In this document: positions 43,163-52,663 of the stretch, piece by piece
How positions within the stretch are numbered: position 1 is the stretch's first letter
Layout: each line of letters opens with the position of its first letter
NCBI RefSeq assembly: GCF_000760695.4
Contig: NZ_JHEG04000001.1
Span: forward strand, 1,892,717-1,956,716
Origin: Tolypothrix bouteillei VB521301
Lineage (GTDB): Bacteria; Cyanobacteriota; Cyanobacteriia; Cyanobacteriales; Nostocaceae
Direction: 5' to 3'
DNA length: 64,000 nt
The notes under the pieces: model-generated
The model's input: the letters and a program-made list of their open reading frames with translations, nothing else
What the model was told of the DNA's origin: nothing
Database searches by the model: none
Made by a program: the position numbers and the translations under genes

Positions 43163-44194
43163 ATGAACTGGCAGGACATTTGGGGGCTGCTGAAAGAAAC
43201 ATATAACGAATGGAGCAACGATAAGGCTTCTAGATTAGCAGCTGCTCTATCGTATTACACAATTTTTTCCATTGCTCCATTGCTCATTATCGTTATTGCC
43301 ATAGCAGGAGCAGTGTTTGGAGAAGATGCCGCTAGGGGAGCCATTAGCGAGCAACTTCAAGGTCTAATCGGTCAATCAGGGGCAGAAGTGATTCAAACAG
43401 CCATAGAAAATGCCAGCCAACCCAAGGCTGGGACTATCGCTTCTCTTATCAGTATCGTTGTCCTTCTATTTGGTGCTACTGGTTTATTTAACGAATTACA
43501 AGATTCTCTCAATACCATTTGGGAAGTGCAGCCAAAACCGGGACGTGCTGTCAAAACTATGGTTCGCCAACGCTTTGCTTCCTTTGCTTTGGTGATAGCT
43601 ATTGGATTTTTACTGCTTGTTTCCTTGGTCGTGAGTGCAGTTTTAGCAGGTATAGTAGGTTACTTCAGTAATTTACTTCCAGGCATTGATTTTATCTGGC
43701 AAGTGATTAACTTCATTCTTGGTTTTGTCATCACCACCGTATTATTTGGACTGATTTTTAAAGTTTTGCCAGATGTCAAAATAACTTGGAATGATGTTTT
43801 AATTGGTGCGGCTCTCACCTCGCTGCTCTTTTCCATTGGTAGGTATCTTTTAGGACAGTACTTGGGAAACGGTAGTTTTGGCTCAACCTACGGTGCTGCT
43901 GGTTCATTAGTTGTTATTTTGGCTTGGGTTAACTATGCAGCACAAATTCTCTTTTTTGGTGCCGAATTTACCCAAGTTTATGCCAGAAAATATGGTTCCC
44001 GTATTGTTCCGACTCACAACGCCATTCCTTTAACGGAAAAAGCTCGCCGCGAGCAAGGATTAAAACCTCAAGGTAATACACAAGTACTAAATCAAAAACC
44101 CGCAGGCGATCGCAGATCTTTGTCAAAATTAGGCAATAAATTATTGCGAGCGATCGCACCATCTAAGCGTATAAAAAGGAGAAAAAATCGCTAA
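43163..44194 (+). CDS. YihY/BrkB-family membrane protein
   Basis: The 343-residue protein starts with the family segment ASRLAAALSYYTIFSIAPLLIIVIA, then five or six membrane helices including TIASLISIVVLLFGATGLFNEL and GAAGSLVVILAWVNYAAQILFFGAEFTQVYA, the conserved final helix pair. A basic C-terminal tail of about 50 residues (ending KRIKRRKNR) is cytoplasmic. BrkB/YihY proteins were once linked to RNase BN; their role is unclear, with transport proposed. A strong ribosome site follows a stem-loop in the leader, suggesting post-transcriptional control. Confidence 0.92.
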   Translation: MNWQDIWGLLKETYNEWSNDKASRLAAALSYYTIFSIAPLLIIVIAIAGAVFGEDAARGAISEQLQGLIGQSGAEVIQTAIENASQPKAGTIASLISIVVLLFGATGLFNELQDSLNTIWEVQPKPGRAVKTMVRQRFASFALVIAIGFLLLVSLVVSAVLAGIVGYFSNLLPGIDFIWQVINFILGFVITTVLFGLIFKVLPDVKITWNDVLIGAALTSLLFSIGRYLLGQYLGNGSFGSTYGAAGSLVVILAWVNYAAQILFFGAEFTQVYARKYGSRIVPTHNAIPLTEKARREQGLKPQGNTQVLNQKPAGDRRSLSKLGNKLLRAIAPSKRIKRRKNR

Positions 44195-44547
44195 GAATTT
44201 GAGACTTGATAGCAAAGGCTTATAACTCTAGATAGATACAATAAGAGAGACGGAAAATGCTATATTCAGCAAACATATGGAATAAAGAATAATAAAAAAA
44301 TGTTTAAATAAGCATCTAAAAAATGGTTGCTTGGTAGATAAAATGCCCTTGTGAAGAAAAAATTAATGAAGCATTTTAGACAAGCTTAAAAGTATCTACT
44401 ATTAAGTGCTGCTCTTATAATAGTAAAGTTAGCTTAACCAAACTTAAGTGATACAATCTACAAAAAACATTCACGAAAAAAAACAAAAATTGACTCATTG
44501 TTCAAGTACCAGACTTCCAAGTGTAGAAATTCACTGGCCACTGCTAA
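44195..44547. other. AT-rich gap upstream of the hybrid kinase
   Basis: No gene, repeat or strong hairpin recognised in 353 bp. It probably contains the kinase promoter. Confidence 0.45.
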
Positions 44548-47500
44548 ATGGGTTTCCGGTTTAATTCTTCTTTTTTATCCAGCCTCCGTATCCGCTTGAT
44601 TCTCCTTGTTTTACTAGCGGTTATTCCGGCATTGGGGCTGATTCTCTACACTGCTTCCGCGCAACGCCGAAGTGCGGCTACTGATGCAAAGGAAAATTTG
44701 CTCCGCTTGGCTCAATTTGCTGCTGCTAACCAGGAACAAGCCAATGAAGGTGTACGCCAACTCTTGATGGCTTTGTCTCAATTGCCAGAAATACGGAACG
44801 GTAACACAGAGCTATGCGAGCGATTGCTTGCTAACTTACTCAAGCAGTACCGTGCTTATGCGGGTTTTGGAGTGATTGATACTAATGGCAATTTAATTTG
44901 CAGTGCTCCGAGTACGAACAAAGCCATCAATGCAGCCGATCGCTCTTACTTTCGTTTTGCTAAGAGCACTCGAGCTTTTGCTGTTGGGGAATATCAAATT
45001 GGTCGAGCCACAAAGAAAGCATCCATCAACTTTAGCTATCCACTTTTAGATGGAGACGGAAAAGTCAAAGCCGTGGTCTTTGCAGCCTGGGATCTTGCTT
45101 GGCTAAATAAATTGGCAGCCAAAGCACAGTTACCAAAGGGCTCGGTGTTAACAGTCAGCGATCGCAACGGCACCGTGCTAGTCCGCTATCCCGATCCACA
45201 AAATTGGGTTGGCAAGCCTCTTGCCGATCGCAATACCATAGAATTCATCCTACAGCAAAAAGAAGGCACAAACGAAGCACGGGGGCTTGATGGCGTTGAA
45301 CGACTTTATGCCTTTACTGGTGTCAGCAATGCATCTACTAGCCCAGATATATTTATCAGAATTGGTATTCCTCAAGATGTTGCCGTTGCTGAAGCAGACC
45401 GACTTTTAGCCCTTAACCTAATTAGCTTGGCAACGGTTACAATTCTTGCTCTGGTAGCCGCTTGGGTTGGAGGAGATTTATTTTTGCTCCGCAAAGTAAA
45501 ATCACTTGTCACAACAACCGAGCAACTTCGCCAAGGTGAAATGAGCGCACGCACCCATCTCACTTACGAGCCAGGAGAACTCGGTCAATTGGCTCGTGCT
45601 TTTGATGAGATGGCAGAAACACTCGAAATACGGGAGCGAGCGATCGCAAAACTCAATCAAGATTTGCAGCATCGGATCGATGAATTGCAAACACTGTTTG
45701 AGGTCATTCCAATTGGCATTCTCATTGCTCGCGATCTCACATTTAGCAACGTTCAAGCCAATCCAGCTTTTGCTCAAATTCTGGGATTATCACCCAACAT
45801 GAATGTATCGAGTACCCCACCTGAAGGTAATCCCCGTCCCTTCTACAAAATTCTTCAGAATGGGAAAGAACTCACAGGTGATGAACTTCCTTTGCGCTAT
45901 GCTGCAGTACATGGAGTTCCCGTTGAAGGAAAAGTTGTTGATGCCGTGCGCGAAGATGGATCGGTTTCCCATCTCTTTGGTTATGCAGCACCTTTATTTG
46001 ACGAACAAGGAAAGCCTAGGGGGTCAGTTGCTGCATTTCTAGACATTACCAAGTTACAGCAAACAGAAGCAGCTCTCAAAGCAAGTGAAGAACGCTTGCG
46101 GTTTGCTTTAGAAGGAGGTGAAATAGGAACTTGGGACTTTGACATTGCCTCCGGTAAAATTGTTTGGTCAGAGCGATGTAAAATAATGGCTGGATTGGCA
46201 CCAAAGGATGAAACAAATTATACCGACTTTATAAATGCCATTCATCCAGAAGACCGAGCGCAAATCAACACAGCAGTAGAGCGATCGCTTGCCAATCGAG
46301 AAGATTACGACGTTGAGACGCGAATTATCCGCAAAGACGGAGCCGTGCGTTGGATTCGTTCGATTGGTCGCGCTTATCACGATGGACAGGGTAGACCCGT
46401 TCGCATGGCTGGTGTTGCATTTGATATTACCGATCGCAAACTAGCAGAGCAACAAAAAGAGCGGTTGTTAGAAAGAGAAAGGGCAGCGCGGGAGGAGGCA
46501 GAAAGAGCAAATCGCATTAAAGATGAGTTTTTAGCAGTTTTGTCTCATGAATTGAGATCTCCCCTCAATCCAATTTTAGGATGGACGAAGCTATTGCGAT
46601 CGCGCAAGTTGGATGAGCAAGCAAGCGAGCGAGCGTTGGAAACTATTGAGCGGAATGCCAAATTACAAACTCAACTGATTGAAGACTTGTTGGATGTTTC
46701 GCGTATTTTGCGAGGTAAATTGGTTTTAAATGCCAGTCCGGTGAATTTAATCACAGTTATTCAAGGAGCATTAGAAACTGTTCGGTTAGCAGCTCAAGCA
46801 AAACATATTGAGATTCAAACTATACTCGACTCTGAGTTAGGGAGAGTGATTGGCGATGGGAATCGCTTGCAGCAAGTGGTTTGGAACTTACTATCTAATG
46901 CAATCAAGTTTACTCCACCGGGAGGAACGGTAGAAGTTCGGTTAGAACAGGTGGATAATTACGCTCAGATTCAAGTGAAAGATAATGGCAAGGGCATCAG
47001 CCCGCAATTTCTCCCCCACGTATTCGAGTATTTTTTACAAGAAGACAGTCAAACAACACGTAAATTTGGCGGGCTGGGATTGGGATTAGCCATTGTTCGG
47101 CATCTCACAGAATTACAAGGTGGCACAGTTTTTGCGGAAAGTCCGGGAGAAAACCTAGGAGCGACTTTCACAGTCAGATTACCTCTTTTGGAGGACACTC
47201 AGGAACTCTATGACTCGTGTAAAGATGCCCTATTGCACGTCTCTACAACTCACCAGCTGCCATTATCTGGGTTGCAAATTCTGGTGGTAGATGATGAAGC
47301 TGATATGCGAGAGTTGGTAGTGGCAATTCTGACACAATCTGGGGCAGAGGTGAAAGTTGTCGCATCAGCAGTAGAGGCATTGTTGGCTCTTGATGATTTT
47401 AAGGCAGATATTTTAGTCAGTGATATTGGAATGCCACAAATTGACGGCTATATGCTTATGCGCCAGGTAAGAAATCGATCGCCAGAGCAGGGAGGCCAAA

Positions 47501-47643
47501 TTCCAGCAATTGCCCTGACCGCTTATGCAGGAGAAATAAACCAACAGCAAGCACTAGCGGCTGGATTTCAACAACACATTTCTAAACCTGTTGACCCAGA
47601 AGAACTTGTTCAAGCGATCGCGCTCTTAGTGGGGAAAGTTTAG
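44548..47643 (+). CDS. Hybrid sensor histidine kinase (Cache, HAMP, two PAS, kinase, receiver)
   Basis: A 1031-residue membrane kinase. Helix 1 (about 13-32) and helix 2 (about 287-310) enclose an extracytoplasmic Cache-type sensor (SAPSTNKAINAADRSYF, IGRATKKASINFSYPL). Then come HAMP (about 312-365), two PAS domains (about 380-500 and 515-640, the second PAS_3-like), the phosphoacceptor LSHELRSPLNPILGW (His about 667), an ATPase domain with GGLGLGLAIVRHL, and a C-terminal receiver with Asp in ILVSDIGMPQIDG (about 958). It should detect a small extracellular ligand. Its stop overlaps the convergent topoisomerase gene, and no partner regulator is adjacent. Confidence 0.94.
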   Translation: MGFRFNSSFLSSLRIRLILLVLLAVIPALGLILYTASAQRRSAATDAKENLLRLAQFAAANQEQANEGVRQLLMALSQLPEIRNGNTELCERLLANLLKQYRAYAGFGVIDTNGNLICSAPSTNKAINAADRSYFRFAKSTRAFAVGEYQIGRATKKASINFSYPLLDGDGKVKAVVFAAWDLAWLNKLAAKAQLPKGSVLTVSDRNGTVLVRYPDPQNWVGKPLADRNTIEFILQQKEGTNEARGLDGVERLYAFTGVSNASTSPDIFIRIGIPQDVAVAEADRLLALNLISLATVTILALVAAWVGGDLFLLRKVKSLVTTTEQLRQGEMSARTHLTYEPGELGQLARAFDEMAETLEIRERAIAKLNQDLQHRIDELQTLFEVIPIGILIARDLTFSNVQANPAFAQILGLSPNMNVSSTPPEGNPRPFYKILQNGKELTGDELPLRYAAVHGVPVEGKVVDAVREDGSVSHLFGYAAPLFDEQGKPRGSVAAFLDITKLQQTEAALKASEERLRFALEGGEIGTWDFDIASGKIVWSERCKIMAGLAPKDETNYTDFINAIHPEDRAQINTAVERSLANREDYDVETRIIRKDGAVRWIRSIGRAYHDGQGRPVRMAGVAFDITDRKLAEQQKERLLERERAAREEAERANRIKDEFLAVLSHELRSPLNPILGWTKLLRSRKLDEQASERALETIERNAKLQTQLIEDLLDVSRILRGKLVLNASPVNLITVIQGALETVRLAAQAKHIEIQTILDSELGRVIGDGNRLQQVVWNLLSNAIKFTPPGGTVEVRLEQVDNYAQIQVKDNGKGISPQFLPHVFEYFLQEDSQTTRKFGGLGLGLAIVRHLTELQGGTVFAESPGENLGATFTVRLPLLEDTQELYDSCKDALLHVSTTHQLPLSGLQILVVDDEADMRELVVAILTQSGAEVKVVASAVEALLALDDFKADILVSDIGMPQIDGYMLMRQVRNRSPEQGGQIPAIALTAYAGEINQQQALAAGFQQHISKPVDPEELVQAIALLVGKV

Positions 47644-48752
47644 CCATCATTTTCCTGCAACAAATTATGTTCTAACAGTTTCAAGACTCCCACTTCTTCC
47701 GGTCGTAAAGAATGAGGTGAATCGGACTGGTACTCTGCTGATGCATTTTCTAAAAACGGGAACAAAGAATTGTCCGTATAAGCTTCAATCACCGCAGGAT
47801 GAACGTAATATTTACGACAGGTAGCAGGACGATTGCCAAGATGTTCTGCTACATTTTTGATAGCCTGGGTAACATTCTTCTTGGCTTGTGTTTGTGATGA
47901 GACTTGCCCCATGTCGTAAAATTCCTGTGCTGCTAAAACAGTACCTGCCCAAGTCCGAAAATCTTTGGCAGTAAACTCTAAACCTGTGATTTCACGTAGA
48001 TAGTCGTTAATATCACTAGAGTCAATGGGTTGGCGGTGACCTTCATCATCTAAGTACTGGAATAATTCTTGTCCGGGAATATCTTGGCAGGTTTTGACAA
48101 TTTTTGCCAAACGGCGATCGCGAAATTCGATATCATGTTCTACTCCGCTTTTTCCTCGGAATTTAAATCGGATTGTTGAACCTGAAATATCAACGTGGCG
48201 ATCGCGCATTGTCGTTAAACCAAAAGATTTATTCGTTTGGGCATACTCTTCATTGCCAACACGAATTTTGGTAACTTCTAAAAGTTTGACGACTGTTGCC
48301 AGTACCTTTTGTCTTGGGACACCTTTAAGCGCCATATCCTCTTCAACTCGCTTGCGGATATTGGGCAAAGCTTCCCCAAAAACAATCATGCGATTAAATT
48401 TTGTTTGACTGCGGGTTTGTCGCCAATTTTTATGATATCGGTACTGCTTTCGTCCTTTTGCATCACGTCCTGTTGCTTGTAAGTGTCCGTTAGGGGATGG
48501 ACAAATCCAGACATCAGTCCAAGCGGGAGGTATAACCAGAGATTTAAAGCGGTTCAACTCCTGTTCATCGCAAATTTTTGACCCATGAATATCGATGTAG
48601 CAAAACTCTTCGTCTACGCGTTGACGTTGAATTCCCGGAACATCATCGCTAACGTAGTGTAACCCCACTATCTTTGCTGATTGAATAGGGTCAATTTGAA
48701 GCGCAGCTTCAACAACATTTTCAATAACTTCCTTTTGAAGTATGGATTCCAT
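47640..48752 (-). CDS. DNA topoisomerase IB (poxvirus-like)
   Basis: I start at MESILQKEV (48752); a frame from 48824 would add 24 residues without similarity. The 370-residue enzyme has the family residues: RVGNEEYAQTNKSFGLTT (catalytic Arg), FRGKSGVEHD (catalytic Lys), KDFRTWAGT (second Arg), AEHLGN (His) and CRKYYVHPAV with the DNA-linking Tyr. Bacterial topoisomerase IB relaxes supercoils through a 3'-phosphotyrosyl intermediate. It is sporadic in bacteria and an accessory to topoisomerase IA and gyrase. It is convergent with the hybrid kinase with a 4-bp overlap. Confidence 0.94.
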   Translation of the reverse strand: MESILQKEVIENVVEAALQIDPIQSAKIVGLHYVSDDVPGIQRQRVDEEFCYIDIHGSKICDEQELNRFKSLVIPPAWTDVWICPSPNGHLQATGRDAKGRKQYRYHKNWRQTRSQTKFNRMIVFGEALPNIRKRVEEDMALKGVPRQKVLATVVKLLEVTKIRVGNEEYAQTNKSFGLTTMRDRHVDISGSTIRFKFRGKSGVEHDIEFRDRRLAKIVKTCQDIPGQELFQYLDDEGHRQPIDSSDINDYLREITGLEFTAKDFRTWAGTVLAAQEFYDMGQVSSQTQAKKNVTQAIKNVAEHLGNRPATCRKYYVHPAVIEAYTDNSLFPFLENASAEYQSDSPHSLRPEEVGVLKLLEHNLLQENDG

Positions 48753-49187
48753 AAGTGGAAAAATACCTGTTCTAGGATGAGCGATCGTACAGCACATTAA
48801 ATGTATATTTTTAAACTTAACCAATTCTTACTCAACTAAAATCTATATAAAAGCAGAGTTATTAAAGCTGTAAGTAATAAAGGTATTTGATTCACGGTAG
48901 GGTGGTTGCTGTTCCTCAATATCGAACGGCTGGTATTGCCCACCCAACTCGCTTTTTTTACGATAAAAAATTTAGAAATATATCCTGTTCGCTTGTTGAT
49001 GCCATTGAAGACCCTTATTATCTCTATTTCCTCATTGTCTTCATTTTAAGTAGCCGTTATGAACTGCGTACACTAGGGCAAATGAATTGTTTTTTATACT
49101 AAACCATGCATTTGTGTAACTCATTGCTCTGTTACCTATAGAAGCCAATTTGAGGATTGCCCTACTTCTTTTCTGAGGTTCTTTTAT
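48753..49187. other. Intergenic region between divergent genes
   Basis: No convincing gene. A GGGTGG...CCCACCCA inverted repeat occurs around 48900-48950. The stretch should hold the promoters of the topoisomerase and the SLH-FAS1 gene. Confidence 0.4.
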
Positions 49188-50411
49188 ATGTGTAGTTTGT
49201 TTCGCAGCTCATCAGTCAGCCGTATAATAATAGCTTTTGGAATGGCAGTCGCTACAGCATCTCCTGTCATGATGTCGCTCCCAGTTTCAGCGCAAAATGC
49301 TGTCCCAACTCTTCTGAGTTCAACATCAAAAACGACTTTTTCTGACATTAAAGCCGATTATTGGGCGCGTCCATTTATTCAAGCCATCGTTGAGAGAAAT
49401 ATTATAGATGGTTTTGCAGATGGTACTTTTCGACCCGATCGACCTGTCAAACGCGCAGAGTTTGCAGTTATGCTTCAAAAAGCGTTTGAGCAAAAGCGGA
49501 TTCGACAGTTAAACGCTAGCGGCTTTAAAGACGTTCCTTCCAACTACTGGGCTGCTTCTGCAATTAAGGAAGCATACGAAACAGGATTTATGCCCGGTTA
49601 TCCAGCAAACTTGTTTCTTCCCAAACAGGAAGTTGGTAAGTTTGAAGCAATTGCTGCTTTGGCAAATGGTTTGGGCTTGACAGCAACTGCTCCTGCATCA
49701 AATATTCTCAATGGGTATTACACTGACGCTCCAATCATTCCTAACTATGCTGCTGATGCCATAGCCGCAGCAACACAAGCCAACTTAGTGGTTAACTATC
49801 CCAATGTCAAGCGACTCGATCCACTAGAACCTCTTACTCGTGCTTCTGCAGCAGCACTCCTATACCAAGCATTGGTTTGGCAAGAACGAGTAGAACCACT
49901 TCCCAGTAACATCACCACTGCTAATTATGTAGTTGCTCAGGCGGTTAATGCCAGCAGAAACAATCTGACAACTCTTCCTGATGTTGTGACGGTTACTGCA
50001 TCTGATGCCTCGTTTTCAATTCTAACTTCTTTGTTGAAGACTGCAGGTTTAACAGTGATTTTGCAACACCCAAATAATTCGCTGACTATGTTTGCTCCAA
50101 CTGATGAAGCGTTTGCTAAATTGCCCGAAGGCACTTTAGAGTGGTTGCAGCAACCAGAAAATAGAGAAACTCTCATTAGAGTTTTGACATATCACGTGAT
50201 TCCTCGGAAACGCCAAATAAGCGAACTTTCCGAAGGCAAGCTAAAAACTTTTGCAGGCAAAGCTGTCAATATTGAAATCAATTCTCTCACTCATCAAACG
50301 ATGGTGAATAACGCAAAAATCCTACAGTCTAATATTCAAGCCAGTAATGGGATTATTCATGTTATTAATCAAGTTTTGATTCCACCTAATATTAATTTAA
50401 GCCGAAAATAA
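49188..50411 (+). CDS. Secreted SLH and fasciclin (FAS1) domain surface protein
   Basis: The 407-residue product has a signal peptide (cleavage expected after PVSA near residue 36), three S-layer-homology modules (about 50-95, 112-155 and 170-230; FSDIKADYWARPFIQAI, FKDVPSNYWAASAIKEA) and a FAS1 domain (about 265-402; MFAPTDEAFAKLP, LTYHVIP, ASNGIIHVINQVLIP). SLH modules attach proteins to cell-wall polysaccharide and FAS1 mediates adhesion. A GAGG ribosome site lies before the ATG and a strong terminator after the stop, so it is monocistronic. Confidence 0.94.
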   Translation: MCSLFRSSSVSRIIIAFGMAVATASPVMMSLPVSAQNAVPTLLSSTSKTTFSDIKADYWARPFIQAIVERNIIDGFADGTFRPDRPVKRAEFAVMLQKAFEQKRIRQLNASGFKDVPSNYWAASAIKEAYETGFMPGYPANLFLPKQEVGKFEAIAALANGLGLTATAPASNILNGYYTDAPIIPNYAADAIAAATQANLVVNYPNVKRLDPLEPLTRASAAALLYQALVWQERVEPLPSNITTANYVVAQAVNASRNNLTTLPDVVTVTASDASFSILTSLLKTAGLTVILQHPNNSLTMFAPTDEAFAKLPEGTLEWLQQPENRETLIRVLTYHVIPRKRQISELSEGKLKTFAGKAVNIEINSLTHQTMVNNAKILQSNIQASNGIIHVINQVLIPPNINLSRK

Positions 50412-50459
50412 CTTTAATAGGCTTAAAACGGCAGAGGGCGCTCTCAAGAAACAAGCGGT

Positions 50460-50515
50460 CAGGTTTAGGAATTGGAGATGTGCCCCAATTCCTAAACCTG
50501 ATTCGCATTTTTCTT
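50460..50515 (+). terminator. Strong intrinsic terminator of the SLH-FAS1 gene
   Basis: CAGGTTTAGGAATTGG (50460-50475) and CCAATTCCTAAACCTG (50485-50500) form a perfect 16-bp stem with a 9-nt loop, followed by ATTCGCATTTTTCTT. It lies 49 bp after the stop codon. Confidence 0.88.
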
Positions 50516-50693
50516 ATAGATCGTGCTTACATCCCTAGTGGGTGGAGCAGTTGACGTTGATAGCATTTTTAACAGTTATGTGATATACTTTTGACTTAAG
50601 ATTATATTCGGTTATACAATTTGTTTGTATCTATAATTACAAGTGTCTCTCCGGATCTAAGTCTCTACCTCAATTTGATTCTGGAGATGTTTT

Positions 50694-51014
50694 ATGTCAA
50701 TTTATGTTGGTAATTTATCTTATGAGATCGCACGAAACGATCTCCAACAAGTTTTTGGTGAGTATGGAACTGTAAAGAGCGTTCAGTTACCTACAGACAG
50801 GGAAACAGGTCGTGTACGAGGCTTCGCTTTTGTGGAGATGGAAACAGATGCAGAAGAAACTGCGGCAATTGAAGGTCTTGATGGTGCTGAATGGATGGGT
50901 CGTGACCTAAAAGTTAACAAGGCAAAGCCACGTGAAGAGAGAGGTTCATCCTTTGGTGGTGGGGGTAGACGAGGAAACAACAGTGGTGGTGGTGGATACT
51001 CTCGACGCTACTAA
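50694..51014 (+). CDS. RRM-type RNA-binding protein (cyanobacterial Rbp)
   Basis: The 106-residue protein is a single RNA recognition motif with RNP2 (IYVGNL) and RNP1 (RGFAFVEM), followed by a Gly/Arg-rich tail (SSFGGGGRRGNNSGGGG). This is the standard cyanobacterial Rbp, often cold-induced and able to bind single-stranded RNA. A TGGAGA ribosome site precedes the ATG. In many cyanobacteria an rbp gene is next to rpsU; here rpsU is downstream but separated by about 600 bp of repeats and a terminator. The long leader could carry a cold-response element, but I could not identify one. Confidence 0.95.
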   Translation: MSIYVGNLSYEIARNDLQQVFGEYGTVKSVQLPTDRETGRVRGFAFVEMETDAEETAAIEGLDGAEWMGRDLKVNKAKPREERGSSFGGGGRRGNNSGGGGYSRRY

Positions 51015-51097
51015 GCTTTGAGCGTTTTTTGGTTCCTCTTCCAATCTCAATTGTTCAAACAAATGCTGTAATTCTTAACCTTTTTCTACCACTCTAG

Positions 51098-51463
51098 AGA
51101 GAAAATAATCGAGGCGAATAGAATTCGCTGCTATACAAGCAAAGTTGCTCTAGGTATTTCCTTAGGCAGATGTTCTCGTCGCAGGGGCGACACGTTTCGC
51201 GTTGCCTTTCTGCAATGCCTGTAAGGGCCATACGCGATGCGAAGCTATGCCCGCAGGGCTGTAGAGCAGGTCTTAGGACGCGGGAAACCCCTCCCTTGTA
51301 TCTCCTTACGGAGACGCTACGCGATGCGAAGATATACCCGCAAGAGCTATACGCCAGTTGCCAGGGCGCGGGAAACCCGCCTGTAGCACTGGACTCACCG
51401 CCTGTAGAAATAGATTCACTACCTACCCAGACCAACGTGAAAATAGGGTTTCAAATTTTCTAG
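51098..51463. repeat. Cluster of dispersed palindromic repeats (families A and B)
   Basis: GAGAGAAAATAATCGAGGCGAATAG and GCTGCTATACAAGC (51098-51141) belong to family A (compare 26915 and 32260). Two family B units follow: 51180-51295 (GCGTTGCCTTTCTGCAATGCC, GGACGCGGGAAACCC) and 51313-51395 (TTACGGAGACGCT, GCTATACGCCAGTTGCC, GCGGGAAACCCGCC). Both match 27970-28087. The region is noncoding despite chance open frames, and it separates rbp from rpsU. Confidence 0.8.
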
Positions 51464-51496
51464 GAGCGAAAGTGATGAAAGAGATTTAAGTATTTT

Positions 51497-51530
51497 GGGC
51501 AGAGTTTTTGTCTGCCCTTTTTGCTTTTTG
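51497..51530 (+). terminator. Intrinsic terminator between the repeat cluster and rpsU
   Basis: GGGCAGA and TCTGCCC form a 7-bp GC-rich stem with loop GTTTTTG, followed by TTTTTGCTTTTTG. It would stop transcription from rbp before rpsU. Confidence 0.85.
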
Positions 51531-51616
51531 TTACTCAGTGACCAGCGACGGTTGACGGCAAGCAATGACTAATGGTCAGCCATCAGTCAATTTAGAATTT
51601 AGTAGGAGAGAACAGA

Positions 51617-51814
51617 ATGACCCAAATAATTCTAGGCGAGAATGAAGGGATTGAGTCAGCCTTACGTCGATTTAAGCGGGAAGTTTCCAAGGCGGGAATT
51701 TTTTCAGACGTCAAGAAACATCGTCATTTTGAAACACCTTTGCAAAAGCACAAGCGTAAAGCTATTGCCAGACACAAACAGCAAAGATATAAAAGGGGTT
51801 TTCGTCAACAGTAA
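51617..51814 (+). CDS. rpsU: 30S ribosomal protein S21
   Basis: The 65-residue basic protein [20 protein letters not shown], with [14 protein letters not shown] helix 1 and [23 protein letters not shown], is typical bS21. It is a small-subunit protein near the anti-Shine-Dalgarno region. A strong AGGAGA ribosome site lies 8 nt before the ATG. An intrinsic terminator upstream means rpsU needs its own promoter in 51530-51600. Confidence 0.96.
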   Translation: MTQIILGENEGIESALRRFKREVSKAGIFSDVKKHRHFETPLQKHKRKAIARHKQQRYKRGFRQQ

Positions 51815-51841
51815 GTACCGTGCTTGCAGAAGCTTTTAGCC

Positions 51842-52627
51842 TTAACTTGAAGCACTAGTATAAAACCGCAGCGCAAACTGCCAGAACCTTGTGGAAACAA
51901 AAAACAGTACCAGTGCCAAGATTCCTGCTCCGATCGTGCCAGAGAGTTGGCTTCGTCCGAGCATGGCTTCTGCTGGTATAGTTGTTAAAAATGCAACTGG
52001 AACCACAAAGGTAAAGAAAAAGCGGAAAGCTGTAGGATAGGCTACCATCGGATATCTACCAGCTTCCAGTAAACCTCGCAAAACCTCAGTGACGTTATAA
52101 ATTTTGACAAACCAAATACTAGTTGCTCCTAGCATGAACCACAGGCTGTAAAGAATAACAAAACCAAAGAATAGGGGAATTATGCTCTTGAGATAGTCAT
52201 CAATTCCGAGACGGAGTTGTTGTCCGGCATAACCAATGATGATGCTGCCAAAAATAACATCTGGCAATCCCCAGGGAGATATAGTATGAGTAGAAAGCCA
52301 GAACTGACTGCGAATGGGCTTAAGCAGTACAAAATCTAGCGTCCCTTCTTGTACGTGGCGGACAATTTTGTTGAGATTTGGAGCGAGAAAGGTTGCTGAA
52401 AAGCCTTGAAGTAAAGTAAAAATTCCCAAGACTAGCAAAGCTGCTTCCCAAGACCAACCAGCAAAGCGGTAGCCATTTCCATAAAAGAGGAACAGTCCGA
52501 AGAGACTACCCACCATGTTACCTAAGCTACTTAGCGCTGCTAAGAGGAAGTTAATGCGGTACTCTAATTCAGCTGCTATGGCAGCAGTCCAAAATAATGT
52601 CAGTACTCTTAGGTATCTGTTTATCAC
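51842..52627 (-). CDS. ABC-2-type transporter permease (ABC2_membrane_6-like)
   Basis: The 261-residue product has six predicted membrane helices and the family segment FLAPNLNKIVRHVQEGTLDFVLLKPI, then TEVLRGLLEAGRYPMVAYP. These permeases usually work as a pair with a partner permease and an ATPase. The start appears to be GTG with no clear ribosome site. No ATPase of its own is adjacent; the ATPase at 54496-55347 belongs to the DrrA type, so the pairing is uncertain. It lies 36 bp downstream of the MarR gene, suggesting control by that regulator. Confidence 0.85.
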   Translation of the reverse strand: MINRYLRVLTLFWTAAIAAELEYRINFLLAALSSLGNMVGSLFGLFLFYGNGYRFAGWSWEAALLVLGIFTLLQGFSATFLAPNLNKIVRHVQEGTLDFVLLKPIRSQFWLSTHTISPWGLPDVIFGSIIIGYAGQQLRLGIDDYLKSIIPLFFGFVILYSLWFMLGATSIWFVKIYNVTEVLRGLLEAGRYPMVAYPTAFRFFFTFVVPVAFLTTIPAEAMLGRSQLSGTIGAGILALVLFFVSTRFWQFALRFYTSASS

Positions 52628-52663
52628 GGGTTAAAACGGGTTTTAAAAACACTTAGATATCAA

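Noticed and set aside
48887..49102. 71-residue frame between the topoisomerase and SLH-FAS1 genes
   Set aside because: No ribosome site or family resemblance; part of it is an inverted repeat.
51170..51463. 97-residue frame and its antisense partner
   Set aside because: Both are made entirely of dispersed palindromic repeats.
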